The notes under the pieces: generated by a model
Told to the model about the DNA's origin: nothing
Database searches by the model: none
The model's input: the letters and a program-made list of their open reading frames with translations, nothing else
Assembly (NCBI GenBank): GCA_023453335.1
Contig: JAEXTU010000265.1
Location: 1 to 10,089 of the forward strand
DNA: 10,089 bases
DNA from: Pseudomonadota bacterium
Lineage (GTDB): Bacteria; Desulfobacterota; Desulfovibrionia; Desulfovibrionales; Desulfovibrionaceae
Direction of reading: 5' to 3'
Made by a program: the position numbers and the translations under genes
Shown: positions 1 to 6,647 of the stretch, piece after piece
How positions within the stretch are numbered: position 1 is the stretch's first letter
How the letters are laid out: each line of letters begins with the position of its first letter

Positions 1-1
1 C

Positions 2-661
2 TCGCTCAACCCGCGGCTGTCCATCGGGCCGTCCATGGCCGAGGCCCTGACCGTGGCCGGCATGGGTCGGGCCGAGCGGCGGGAGCGGGTGGGGGAGCTC
101 ATGGACCTGGTGGGCCTCAGGCGCGAGCGCATGGACGCCTATCCCCACGAGTTCTCCGGCGGCCAGCGGCAGCGGGTGGCCATCGCCCGGGCCCTGGCCC
201 CCAGCCCCGAACTGGTGGTGTGCGACGAGCCGGTCTCGGCGCTGGACGTGTCCATCCAGGCCCAGGTGATCAATCTCTTGCAGGAATTGCAGGAGCGGCT
301 TGGCCTGACCTACGTGTTCATCTCCCACGACCTGTCCGTGGTGAGCTACGTGAGCGACCGGGTGGCGGTGATGTACCTGGGCCGGCTGGTGGAGCTGGCC
401 CCGGCCGCGGAGCTGTACGCGCATCCCGCGCACCCCTACACCCAGGCCCTGTTGCAGGCCGTGCCCGTGCCCGACCCCACGGCCCGGGGCATGGCGCGCA
501 CGGTGAGCGGGGACATGCCCAGCCCCAGCGCCCCGCCGCCGGGCTGCCGGTTCCATCCCCGCTGCCCCCGGGCCTTCGGCCCCTGCGCCGCGCAGGAGCC
601 GGCCTGGGCCGAGGTGTCCCCCGGGCATTTCGCGGCCTGCCATCTCCATGCCCGGCCTTGA
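2..661 (+). CDS. Oligopeptide/dipeptide ABC transporter ATP-binding protein (OppF/DppF type), 5'-truncated
   Basis: This is the ATPase subunit of a peptide- or nickel-type ABC importer, acting at the cytoplasmic face of the inner membrane. The reading frame is already open at base 2 and starts with SLNPRLSIG, the stretch that follows the Q-loop in OppF/DppF proteins, so the Walker A part lies upstream of the window. Visible motifs are the ABC signature SGGQRQR (155-175), Walker B with catalytic Glu in LVVCDEP (about 212-232), the D-loop SALD, and the H-loop His in ISHD (326-328). The C-terminal tail has the oligo_HPY-type signature HPAHPYTQALL followed by the Cys-containing CRFHPRCP segment (545-568) and further cysteines. 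Permease and binding-protein genes, if linked, would be upstream. The substrate cannot be told from this subunit alone. No convincing terminator follows it; the next gene starts 68 bases downstream. Confidence 0.93.
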   Translation, partial: SLNPRLSIGPSMAEALTVAGMGRAERRERVGELMDLVGLRRERMDAYPHEFSGGQRQRVAIARALAPSPELVVCDEPVSALDVSIQAQVINLLQELQERLGLTYVFISHDLSVVSYVSDRVAVMYLGRLVELAPAAELYAHPAHPYTQALLQAVPVPDPTARGMARTVSGDMPSPSAPPPGCRFHPRCPRAFGPCAAQEPAWAEVSPGHFAACHLHARP

Positions 662-717
662 CGCCGGCAGGGCGGGTGACTACGGAGGGGGTCCCGGCGC
701 AGGCCGGAGCATTTCTT

Positions 718-723
718 GAGGAG
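718..723 (+). promoter_or_regulatory. Shine-Dalgarno site of the 165-aa gene
   Basis: GAGGAG lies 6 bases before the ATG at 730. It fixes the start of this gene, although the same frame stays open far upstream, over the ABC ATPase gene. Confidence 0.7.
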
Positions 724-729
724 CCGACC

Positions 730-1227
730 ATGAACGACACTTTTGCGGGCGTGCTGGCCGACGTGGCCGAGGCCATGCAGTTCGAGTCCTGGCTGCGATT
801 CTATTTCATCAAGGAGGCCGAGGACGGGTCCCTGACCCTGGACATCCCGGCCGAGGTGGCCGAGGCGCTCCAGCGCGACCATGCCGGGCTCTGGCCCCTG
901 GCCGAGGCGCTCACCGGCAAGGCCCTGGACCAGCAGACCTGCCTGAACGAGGTCTGCATCTTCGCGGCCCGCTACCTGGACGGGGTGCGCCACCGCGCCG
1001 GCCTGGTGGACAAGGTCTTCGACTCCCGCGACTTCAAGGTGGAGATGCACCTCTTCCATCTCTTCTTGTCCGGCCATGAGGCGGCCTTCGACCGGGAGCG
1101 CCTGGATTTCGCCAAGTGGCGCGAGATCTTCGTGGCCTGGAAGGCCAGCGACCAGGTGCGCGAGTACCTGGCCAAGGCCGCCGCCCCCGGCGAGAACGCC
1201 CCGACCGCCTGCAAGACCGTGCAGTAG
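730..1227 (+). CDS. Conserved-looking hypothetical protein, 165 aa
   Basis: I do not recognise this protein. The start at ATG 730 is chosen because of the well-spaced GAGGAG at 718-723; the much longer open frame upstream is only the shadow of the ABC ATPase gene. The product is acidic to neutral, looks predominantly alpha-helical, and has no signal peptide, membrane segment or nucleotide-binding motif. It contains aromatic-rich stretches (FESWLRFYF near residues 18-26, HLFHLFL near 107-113) and three cysteines (71, 76, 161) that do not form a CxxC metal motif. Codon use matches its neighbours, which supports real coding. It follows the ABC ATPase on the same strand after 68 bases and converges with the Cdd1-like gene, whose stop is only 4 bases away. 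Co-transcription with the transporter is possible but not shown, and no function is proposed. Confidence 0.75.
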   Translation: MNDTFAGVLADVAEAMQFESWLRFYFIKEAEDGSLTLDIPAEVAEALQRDHAGLWPLAEALTGKALDQQTCLNEVCIFAARYLDGVRHRAGLVDKVFDSRDFKVEMHLFHLFLSGHEAAFDRERLDFAKWREIFVAWKASDQVREYLAKAAAPGENAPTACKTVQ

Positions 1228-1231
1228 CCCC

Positions 1232-1504
1232 TCAGTCTTTCCAGTTCCACCACTTGAGCGATTGCGGGTCCGGGGTTTCGCCCCGGACCTCGCTTTTGGC
1301 GAAGTGGACCGCACAGCGCAGCACGTAGAGCATGCAGCGGTCCACGTGCCCGCCGGCCAGCTCGCAGAGCCGGCCGTACATGGCCTCGGGGTCGGCTGCG
1401 GCCAGTTGGGCCGTGGCCCGGTAGCCCAGGTCCCACAGGTCCTGGGCCACCTTCTTGCCCACCCCGGGTATCCGCAGGAAATCCTTGCGCGTCGTCGCAT
1501 CCAT
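1232..1504 (-). CDS. Helix-hairpin-helix, Cdd1-like ('pathogenicity locus' family) protein, 90 aa
   Basis: This small protein begins with a helix-hairpin-helix motif, IPGVGKKVAQDL (residues 12-23), of the kind that binds the DNA or RNA backbone non-specifically. It continues with LGYRATAQLAAADPE and ends with the block DRCMLYVLRCAVHFA (55-69). This order and the C-terminal Cys-containing block match the Cdd1 family (Pfam 'pathogenicity locus'), whose members are sometimes annotated as putative mitomycin-resistance proteins; the biochemical role is unsettled. The length is typical for the family. The start at 1504 is supported by AGGAG (1511-1515 on the + strand) six bases upstream. The frame stays open further upstream, but that stretch is AT-richer and has no family similarity. 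The gene is tail-to-tail with the 165-aa gene (4-base gap). Confidence 0.85.
   Translation of the reverse strand: MDATTRKDFLRIPGVGKKVAQDLWDLGYRATAQLAAADPEAMYGRLCELAGGHVDRCMLYVLRCAVHFAKSEVRGETPDPQSLKWWNWKD
1267..1297 (+). terminator. Possible rho-independent terminator for the 730-1227 gene
   Basis: A perfect 9-bp stem (GGTCCGGGG at 1267-1275, CCCCGGACC at 1281-1289) encloses the loop TTTCG. It is followed after four bases by TTTT (1294-1297). It begins 39 bases past the stop of the upstream (+) gene, where a terminator would be useful, but it lies inside the 3' end of the convergent (-) gene. The T-run is short and displaced, so this is a weak call. Confidence 0.3.
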
Positions 1505-1510
1505 GGTTGG

Positions 1511-1515
1511 CTCCT
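1511..1515 (-). promoter_or_regulatory. Shine-Dalgarno site of the Cdd1-like gene
   Basis: Read on the minus strand this is AGGAG, separated by six bases from the ATG at 1504. It selects the 90-residue form over a 163-residue extension. Confidence 0.7.
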
Positions 1516-1536
1516 GGGAGACGGAATTCTCTGCAG

Positions 1537-1714
1537 CAAGGCTACACTTTTCCAACGACCAGGGGAAGTTGGCGGGCCAGGCTGCGTCTTTTGGGGGCAG
1601 CCCGGGCGTTGCGGACAGGCTTTGTTGCAGCGGGAGGACATTTCCACTATTGTCCAAGAGGATTGTGGGGAAAGGAAAGTTCGCCAACCTGTTCAGGGGT
1701 ATACGTTTCCGACC
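1537..1714 (+). repeat. Degenerate direct repeat, consensus about GGnTAyACnTTTCCnAC
   Basis: Two clear copies lie at 1537-1557 and 1694-1714, and a weaker third at about 1632-1648. In the two clear copies, aligned without gaps over 21 bases, every mismatch falls on each third base, so both would read QGYTFPT, but in different frames of the plus strand. The spacing is 157 bases between clear copies. They could be binding sites for a regulator of the divergent genes, remnants of a duplicated coding fragment, or chance. Confidence 0.4.
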
Positions 1715-1813
1715 ATGCGCCACGCATCGTGCCGCCTCGTGGAGGGTGCGGTTCTCACCGCCTTGTGCCCCGCCGTCGCGCCCCTGGTGCGGCCGATGCC
1801 CAATCCCATATTT

Positions 1814-1848
1814 CCCGGGGGCTACGCGGCCCCGGGCCTAGCCGGGCC
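1814..1848 (+). promoter_or_regulatory. Two overlapping GC hairpins at the PAS kinase start codon
   Basis: Hairpin A has a perfect 7-bp stem (CCCGGGG 1814-1820, CCCCGGG 1830-1836) with a 9-base loop. Hairpin B pairs 1828-1832 and 1834-1835 with 1842-1848, with one bulged C and a short loop, and ends one base before the ATG at 1849. They share bases 1828-1836, so only one can form at a time. No Shine-Dalgarno sequence is visible here. A role in controlling translation is inferred from position alone. Confidence 0.35.
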
Positions 1849-4185
1849 ATGGTGAAGCCGCGCCTGCAGAGCACGGACTGGCTCAAGGCCGGTCTGGTGG
1901 CGGTCTGGCTGGCCCTGGCCAGCGCCGGTTCCCTGCTGGCCGGCCGGCAGGAGCACGTCCAGCTCTTCTTCGGCCTGTCCCTCATCTTCCCGGTGCTCCT
2001 GGCCTCCTTCTTCTTCGGCCGGACCGGCGGGCTCCTGGCCGCCCTGGTGGCCAGCCTGGCCTGCGCCCCCCTGATCCTGACCGCCACCCCGTTCCCGGGC
2101 TCTCCCCACGTGGTGGAGGCCCTGACCCTGGTGGTGGTGTACAATGCCGCGGCCCTGGTCACCGCCTGGCTGTCCGACCGCGAGCGCGAGTCCCGGCGGC
2201 GCTACCAGGGCCTGTTCGACGGGGTGCCCGTGGGCCTCTACCGCTCGGCCCGCAACGGCCGCATCGCGGAGGCCAACGCGGTCATGGCCCAGATGCTGGG
2301 TTATCCCGACCGGGAGAGCCTCATCGGCACGAACATGGCCGGCTTGTACGAGAGCGCGGCCGAGCGGGAGCGGCAGATCGCCCGCTTCGGGAGCGACAGC
2401 GCGGTGGTGGAGTTCGAGACCCGCTACCGCCGCCGCGACGGGTCGGTCATCTGGGTGCGCAACCGCTGCCGCGCCGAGCGCGACGCCGCCGGGGCCATCC
2501 TGCACTTCCAGGGCAGCCTGGAGGACATCACCGAGAGGATGGCGGCCGAGGAGGAGATCCGGGCCGTGCGCGCTCGGCTGGAGAACATCATCGAGTTTTT
2601 GCCCGACGCCACCTTCGTGGTGAACGCCGAGCGCCGGATCATCGCCTGGAACAAGGCCATCGAGCGCATGACCGGGGTGGCCAAGGAGGAGGTCCTGGGG
2701 CGGGGCGAGGGGGAGTATTCCCTGCACTTCTACGGCGAGTGCCGGCCTGCGCTCCTGGACCTGCTCTGGGCGGACGACGCGGTGCTGCGCAGACGCTACC
2801 GCAACGTGGAGCAGGACGGCCGGATCCTGGCCGCCGAGACCTTCGCCCCGCTGCTGCACGGCGGCCGCGGCGGCCACGTGTGGGCCACGGCCGCTCCGCT
2901 CTACGACGCCGCGGGCCACCTGGCCGGGGCCATCGAGTGCGTGCGCGACATCACCGCCCGCCGCGAGGCGGAGCACGCCCTGGCCGCCAGCGAGGAGAAA
3001 TACCGCGGCATCGTGGAGAACGCCTCGGAGGGCATCTTCCAGGCCACGCCCGACGGCCTCATCATCGGGGCCAACCCGGCCCTGGCCCGCATCCTGGGCT
3101 ACACCTCCAGCCAGCACCTGGTGGACAGCCTGGTGGACTTCCGCCGCCTGGCCGCCGATCCCCTGGACCCCGAGGCCGATTTCTTCCGCCGGGTCTGGCG
3201 CATGGGCGAGGTGGGCCGCGGCCAGTTCCGGCTGCGCCGCAGCGACGGCTTCCTCATCTGGGTCCAGGTCAGCGCCCGCGCCGCCCTGGACCGCAGCGGC
3301 GCGCCCTACATCGAGGGCTTTTTGCAGGACGTGACCGCGGCCAAGCAGGCCCAGGAGCTGCTGGCCAGTTCCCACGAGACCCTGGAGCGCCGGGTGGCCG
3401 AGCGCACCATGGAGCTGGAGCAGGCCAACCTGCGGCTGCGCGAGCTGGACCAGGAGAAGAGCGCCTTCCTCTCCCTGGCCTCGCACGAGTTGCGCACCCC
3501 ACTCACCTCGGTGCTGGGCTTCGCCAAGCTCATCCGCAAGACCTTCGCCGCCTACTTCCTGCCCGGGCCGGACGCGGAGCCGGAGCAGGCGGCCCGCGGC
3601 CACCGCATCCTGGACAACCTGGACATCGTGCTCGGCGAGGGCGAGCGCCTGACCCGCCTGGTCAACGACCTGCTGGACCTCACCAAGATCGAGTCCGGGG
3701 CCCTGGAGTGGCGCGACGCGGACCTGGACCTGGCCCATCTGCTGCGCAAGGCCCTGGAGACCCTGCGCGGCCAGGTGGGGTCGAGGGCCGCGGTGCGGCT
3801 GGAGGCGGAAATCCCGGAGAGCCTGCCCGTGGTGCGCGCGGACCGCGACCGCATCGTGCAGGTGCTCTCCAACCTGCTGGGCAATGCCGCCAAGTTCACC
3901 GCCCAGGGCAGCATCCGGCTGAAGGCCAGGGCCGACGCCGGCTGGGTCGAGGTGCGGGTGAGCGATACCGGGCCGGGCATCCCGCCCCACGACCTGGAGA
4001 ACGTGTTCCGCAAGTTCTTCCAGGTGCGCGACGGCGACACCCTGCGCGACAAGCCCAAGGGCACCGGCCTGGGCCTCACCATCTGCCGCCAGGTCATCGA
4101 GCACTACCACGGCCGCATCTGGGCCGAATCCGAATCCGGCCGCGGCGCGACCTTCGTGTTCCGCCTGCCCGCGGCGCGGGGGTGA
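1849..4185 (+). CDS. Membrane sensor histidine kinase with three PAS domains, 778 aa
   Basis: This is a two-component sensor kinase. About four membrane segments occupy residues 11-107, resembling the KdpD-type DUF4118 region (FFGRTGGLLAALVAS). Three PAS/PAC modules follow at about 117-228, 243-370 and 382-500; each ends in a DIT or DVT motif. A coiled-coil linker (about 500-535) leads to HisKA with SHELRTP, phospho-acceptor His546. The HATPase domain has the N-box NLLGN (Asn679), G1 box DTGPGIP (706-712), F-box FRKFF and G2 box GTGLGL (738-743). There is no receiver domain, so it must signal to a separate regulator, and none is adjacent. The long frame open upstream of 1849 has no membrane or domain content. 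ATG 1849 is the first Met before the membrane region, but it lacks a Shine-Dalgarno site, so the start is less certain than the gene. The ligand sensed is unknown. Confidence 0.93.
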   Translation: MVKPRLQSTDWLKAGLVAVWLALASAGSLLAGRQEHVQLFFGLSLIFPVLLASFFFGRTGGLLAALVASLACAPLILTATPFPGSPHVVEALTLVVVYNAAALVTAWLSDRERESRRRYQGLFDGVPVGLYRSARNGRIAEANAVMAQMLGYPDRESLIGTNMAGLYESAAERERQIARFGSDSAVVEFETRYRRRDGSVIWVRNRCRAERDAAGAILHFQGSLEDITERMAAEEEIRAVRARLENIIEFLPDATFVVNAERRIIAWNKAIERMTGVAKEEVLGRGEGEYSLHFYGECRPALLDLLWADDAVLRRRYRNVEQDGRILAAETFAPLLHGGRGGHVWATAAPLYDAAGHLAGAIECVRDITARREAEHALAASEEKYRGIVENASEGIFQATPDGLIIGANPALARILGYTSSQHLVDSLVDFRRLAADPLDPEADFFRRVWRMGEVGRGQFRLRRSDGFLIWVQVSARAALDRSGAPYIEGFLQDVTAAKQAQELLASSHETLERRVAERTMELEQANLRLRELDQEKSAFLSLASHELRTPLTSVLGFAKLIRKTFAAYFLPGPDAEPEQAARGHRILDNLDIVLGEGERLTRLVNDLLDLTKIESGALEWRDADLDLAHLLRKALETLRGQVGSRAAVRLEAEIPESLPVVRADRDRIVQVLSNLLGNAAKFTAQGSIRLKARADAGWVEVRVSDTGPGIPPHDLENVFRKFFQVRDGDTLRDKPKGTGLGLTICRQVIEHYHGRIWAESESGRGATFVFRLPAARG

Positions 4186-4188
4186 GGC

Positions 4189-4206
4189 CGCGGCGGCTCA
4201 GCCGCG
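4189..4206. terminator. GC hairpin at the junction of the convergent kinase genes
   Basis: A perfect 6-bp stem (CGCGGC 4189-4194, GCCGCG 4201-4206) with a 6-base loop spans the 12-base gap and the last codons of the minus-strand gene. No T-run follows on either strand. It could slow converging transcription, but it is not a typical intrinsic terminator. Confidence 0.25.
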
Positions 4207-6444
4207 TCGCAGGAGCCGCCCCATGACCCGGGCCAGTTCGGCCACCTCCACCGGCTTGGCGATGTAGCCGTCCATGCCCGCGGCCAGGAACTGCTCCCGG
4301 TCGCCGGGCATGGCGTGGGCGGTCATGGCCAGGATGGGGAGGCGGGCCTTGGGGCCCAGGGACGGGTCGGCCCGGATGGCGCGGGTGGCGGCCAGGCCGT
4401 CCATTTCCGGCATCTGCACGTCCATGACCACCAGGTCGAATTCCCCGTCGCGCAGCATCTCCAGGGCCTGGCGCCCGTTGGCGGCCGGGCTGACCCGGCA
4501 TCCCAGGCCCTCCAGGAACCGGGTGGCGGCCAGGCGGTTCACCCGGTCGTCCTCGGCCAGGAGCACCCGCAGCCCGGCGAAGTCCTGGCCGCCTCCCGCC
4601 TGCGGGGCCGGCCCGGGCAGGACCTCCTCCCCGGCCAGCCCGCAGCGGATGGTGAAGTGGAACTCGGTCCCCTCCCCCTGGGTGCTCGCCAGGCAGGCCG
4701 CGCCGCCCATCCGGTCCACCAGGAGCCGTACGATGCCCAGGCCGATGCCCGTGCCCTGGTGGGACCGGGCCAGGGTGTTGTCCGCCTGGGTGAAGGGTTC
4801 GAAGATCGTGCCCTGCACGTGGTCGGGTATGCCGACGCCGGTGTCGGACACGGTGAAGAGCAGCCGCACCTCCCCGGACGCGGGGGACAGGGGCAGCGGG
4901 CAGGCGTGCACCGCCACCCGGCCCCGGTCGGTGAACTTCATGGCGTTGCCCACCAGGTTGAACAGGACCTGGCGCAGTCGGACCGGGTCGCTCAGCACCA
5001 CGGAGGGGACGCCGGCCTCCACCGAGAAGTCCAGGTCCAGCCCCTTGGTCTTGGCTTCGTGGTGGAAGGCCCGCGCCACCGCGGCCACCACTTCGCGCAC
5101 GTCGACGGGTTCGCTGGCGATGACCAGCTTGCCGGCCTTCAGCTGGGCGAAGCTCAGGATGTCGTTGACGATGGAGAGCAGCCCCCGGCCTGACTCCAGG
5201 GCGGTCTCCAGCAGGTCCTTCTGGTCTTCGGCGAGCCGCGGGTCGCCGGCCAGGATCTGGAGCAGGCCCAGCACCCCGTTGAGCGGCGTGCGCAGTTCGT
5301 GGCTCATGGTGGTCAGGAACTCGCTCTTGGCCTGGTTGGCGGCCTCGGCCGCCTCCTTCTGCCGGGCCTCCCGGGAGCGCAGCTGGAGGAGTTTCGAGGC
5401 CTGGCTCAGGGCCTGGGCCACCTCGTCGGTCTCCACCAGCCCCCGCCCGGAGAGCGCCACCGGCTCGCCCCGGCCCAGGGCCGTGGCCGGTTCGACCAGG
5501 GACTGGATGGAGCCGGCGATGCGGCTGCCGGTCCGCCAGGCCACGGCCAGGCCGGTCGCGGCCAGCAGGATGATGGCCGCGGTGGTCCACAGCAGCCACT
5601 GCCAGGTTTCCTGCAGGATCGCCCCCCGGGGGACGTTGACCACCACGGTCCAGCCGGACAGGTCGGACCGCTTGTAGCTGGCGAAGGCCTTCCGGCCCTC
5701 GAAGTTGACCACTTCCAGGGTTCCTTCCGGCGAGTTCTGCAGGCCCAGCCGCAGGTTCGGCACGTCCACCTGTTTGCCGAGATGCTGCTCCTGGTTGCGG
5801 GTCCGCGCCACCACCGTGAAGGCCCCGTCCAGGATGGTCGTGACCCATTCCGGAGGAAGCTTGGGAAGGTTCAGTATCCCGGCGAAATGGGCCGCGGGCA
5901 GGGTCAGGGCCAGGTCGTAGACCACCCGGCCGTTCTCGAACACCGGGACGTCGATGCTGACCAGGTAACGCTTGGTGACCGCCCCCTGGAACAGGTTGGA
6001 CACCACGGGCTGCCCGGTCTCGATCACCCGGCGGACCCGGTCCGGGACGTTGCGCTTGGGCAGCGGCGTACCGAACGCCAGGTACGAGTTCACCATCTGC
6101 TGGCCGTCGGGTTGGGCCATGATGATGTCGGCGTTGGGATAGTTCCGGAGCAGGTCCAGGGCCTGGGCATGGAACGTGGCGAAGTCCCGGGCCGCGATGG
6201 CCGGCGAGGTGGCCAGGGCCCGCAGCCCGCCGATGATGGACCCCAGCTCCCGCTCCACCATCAGGGAGAACGTGTTGGCCGACTCCGGCAACTGCCGCGC
6301 CACCAGGTCCTGCTTGCTCTGGTAGGAGATGAAGGTCAGGTAGGCCACGGCCAGGGCCACCGGCAGGGTGCAGGCCAGGGCCAGCCAGGTGAGGCGGGTC
6401 CGGATGGATGGCCCGGAAATTTTGAATACCCTAGGAAATCGCAT
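4198..6444 (-). CDS. Hybrid sensor histidine kinase: dCache-like sensor, HAMP, HisKA, HATPase, receiver (748 aa)
   Basis: This is an inner-membrane hybrid kinase. A membrane segment at residues 18-40 is followed by a periplasmic region of about 240 residues that looks like a double-Cache sensor (NADIIMAQPDGQQMVNS near 104-118, VSIDVPVFENGRVVYDLAL near 162-180). A second membrane segment lies at 281-303, then a HAMP-like linker to about 355. HisKA carries SHELRTPLNG with His382. The HATPase part has NLVGN (Asn500), DTGVGIP (from Asp534) and GTGIGLG (564-570). The C-terminal receiver is intact: acidic pair Glu631/Asp632-Asp633, phospho-acceptor Asp675 in VVMDVQMPEMDG, Thr708 and Lys730 in AKP. 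There is no histidine phosphotransfer (HPt) domain, so onward relay would need a separate HPt protein, or the receiver may tune kinase activity. Cache sensors usually bind small metabolites; the ligand here is unknown. ATG 6444 precedes the first membrane segment by 17 residues but lacks a clear Shine-Dalgarno site. Confidence 0.95.
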   Translation of the reverse strand: MRFPRVFKISGPSIRTRLTWLALACTLPVALAVAYLTFISYQSKQDLVARQLPESANTFSLMVERELGSIIGGLRALATSPAIAARDFATFHAQALDLLRNYPNADIIMAQPDGQQMVNSYLAFGTPLPKRNVPDRVRRVIETGQPVVSNLFQGAVTKRYLVSIDVPVFENGRVVYDLALTLPAAHFAGILNLPKLPPEWVTTILDGAFTVVARTRNQEQHLGKQVDVPNLRLGLQNSPEGTLEVVNFEGRKAFASYKRSDLSGWTVVVNVPRGAILQETWQWLLWTTAAIILLAATGLAVAWRTGSRIAGSIQSLVEPATALGRGEPVALSGRGLVETDEVAQALSQASKLLQLRSREARQKEAAEAANQAKSEFLTTMSHELRTPLNGVLGLLQILAGDPRLAEDQKDLLETALESGRGLLSIVNDILSFAQLKAGKLVIASEPVDVREVVAAVARAFHHEAKTKGLDLDFSVEAGVPSVVLSDPVRLRQVLFNLVGNAMKFTDRGRVAVHACPLPLSPASGEVRLLFTVSDTGVGIPDHVQGTIFEPFTQADNTLARSHQGTGIGLGIVRLLVDRMGGAACLASTQGEGTEFHFTIRCGLAGEEVLPGPAPQAGGGQDFAGLRVLLAEDDRVNRLAATRFLEGLGCRVSPAANGRQALEMLRDGEFDLVVMDVQMPEMDGLAATRAIRADPSLGPKARLPILAMTAHAMPGDREQFLAAGMDGYIAKPVEVAELARVMGRLLRRG

Positions 6445-6523
6445 GGCTAAAAAACTACTGCTTGGTGAAGTGGATATGAGCGTACCCTAAACACGTTGCG
6501 GACTTCCTCGCACCAGGAGCAAG

Positions 6524-6552
6524 GATATGCCTGAATGAATGTACAATGTAAA
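6524..6552 (-). promoter_or_regulatory. Candidate sigma-70-like promoter for the hybrid kinase
   Basis: On the minus strand, TTTACA (6552-6547; five of six matches to TTGACA) is followed after 17 bases by CATATC (6529-6524; three of six matches to TATAAT). Transcription would begin near 6516, leaving a leader of about 70 bases. The -10 match is poor, so confidence is low. Confidence 0.3.
6542..6547 (+). promoter_or_regulatory. Candidate -10 element for the cobalamin operon
   Basis: TACAAT matches five of six positions of the sigma-70 -10 consensus and points toward cbiA. No good -35 lies 16-18 bases upstream. It overlaps the candidate -35 of the opposite promoter, so if both are used they would compete for polymerase. 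Confidence 0.25.
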
Positions 6553-6630
6553 GCAGGTCTAATAATCAAGCGCCGCAAAACGGTTGGCAGGATGTCCGCG
6601 TCGCGCACTCCTTTGCCTTTCCCCCCGCCC

Positions 6631-6646
6631 CCGGGTATGAACCCGG
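6631..6646 (+). promoter_or_regulatory. Hairpin abutting the cbiA start codon
   Basis: A perfect 6-bp stem (CCGGGT 6631-6636, ACCCGG 6641-6646) encloses the loop ATGA and ends one base before the cbiA ATG. It occupies the place where a Shine-Dalgarno site should be, and none is visible. It might restrict translation of cbiA. This is inferred from position only. Confidence 0.35.
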
Positions 6647-6647
6647 C

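Larger units (their letters stand above)
1505..1848. other. 344-base non-coding gap between divergent genes
   Basis: The gap separates the divergent starts of the Cdd1-like gene (-) and the PAS kinase gene (+), so it must hold both promoters. I see no convincing sigma-70 -35/-10 pair on either strand. It is less GC-rich than the genes and contains several T-rich tracts. Notable contents are degenerate copies of a TTTCC-centred repeat and two overlapping GC hairpins at 1814-1848, both listed separately. No tRNA, small RNA or small gene could be supported. Confidence 0.6.
6445..6647. other. Divergent intergenic region between hybrid kinase and cbiA
   Basis: This 203-base gap holds the promoter regions of the hybrid kinase (-) and the cobalamin operon (+). 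Its middle (about 6520-6580) is clearly AT-richer than the rest of the window. Weak candidate promoter elements are listed separately. I looked for a cobalamin riboswitch and saw no B12 box in the plus-strand orientation. Confidence 0.6.

Noticed and set aside
1580..1602. GGCTGC/GCAGCC inverted repeat with a T-containing loop in the 1505-1848 gap
   Set aside because: Six-bp stem with an 11-base loop, no T-run after it and no gene ending nearby on either strand, so a terminator role is not supported.
1622..1650. TTGTTG with a downstream CACTAT as a promoter for the PAS kinase
   Set aside because: Spacing of 17 is right, but the -10 matches only three of six positions and would leave a leader of about 190 bases; not distinguishable from chance.
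1507..1848. N-terminal extension of the PAS kinase from an upstream ATG at 1507
   Set aside because: The extension would overlap the divergent gap, has no membrane or domain content and no ribosome binding site; the protein makes sense from Met at 1849.
1822..4110. 762-codon open frame on the minus strand opposite the PAS kinase
   Set aside because: It is the antisense shadow of a complete kinase gene, a product of high third-position GC; no motif or ribosome binding site.
2739..4226. 495-codon plus-strand frame within the PAS kinase
   Set aside because: Pro/Arg/Gly-rich low-complexity translation in another frame of a gene whose HisKA and HATPase motifs are intact.
6553..6560. GCAGGTCT, resembling part of a reverse-complement cobalamin riboswitch B12 box
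   Set aside because: Only eight bases match, the orientation would face the hybrid kinase rather than cbiA, and none of the surrounding riboswitch structure is seen.
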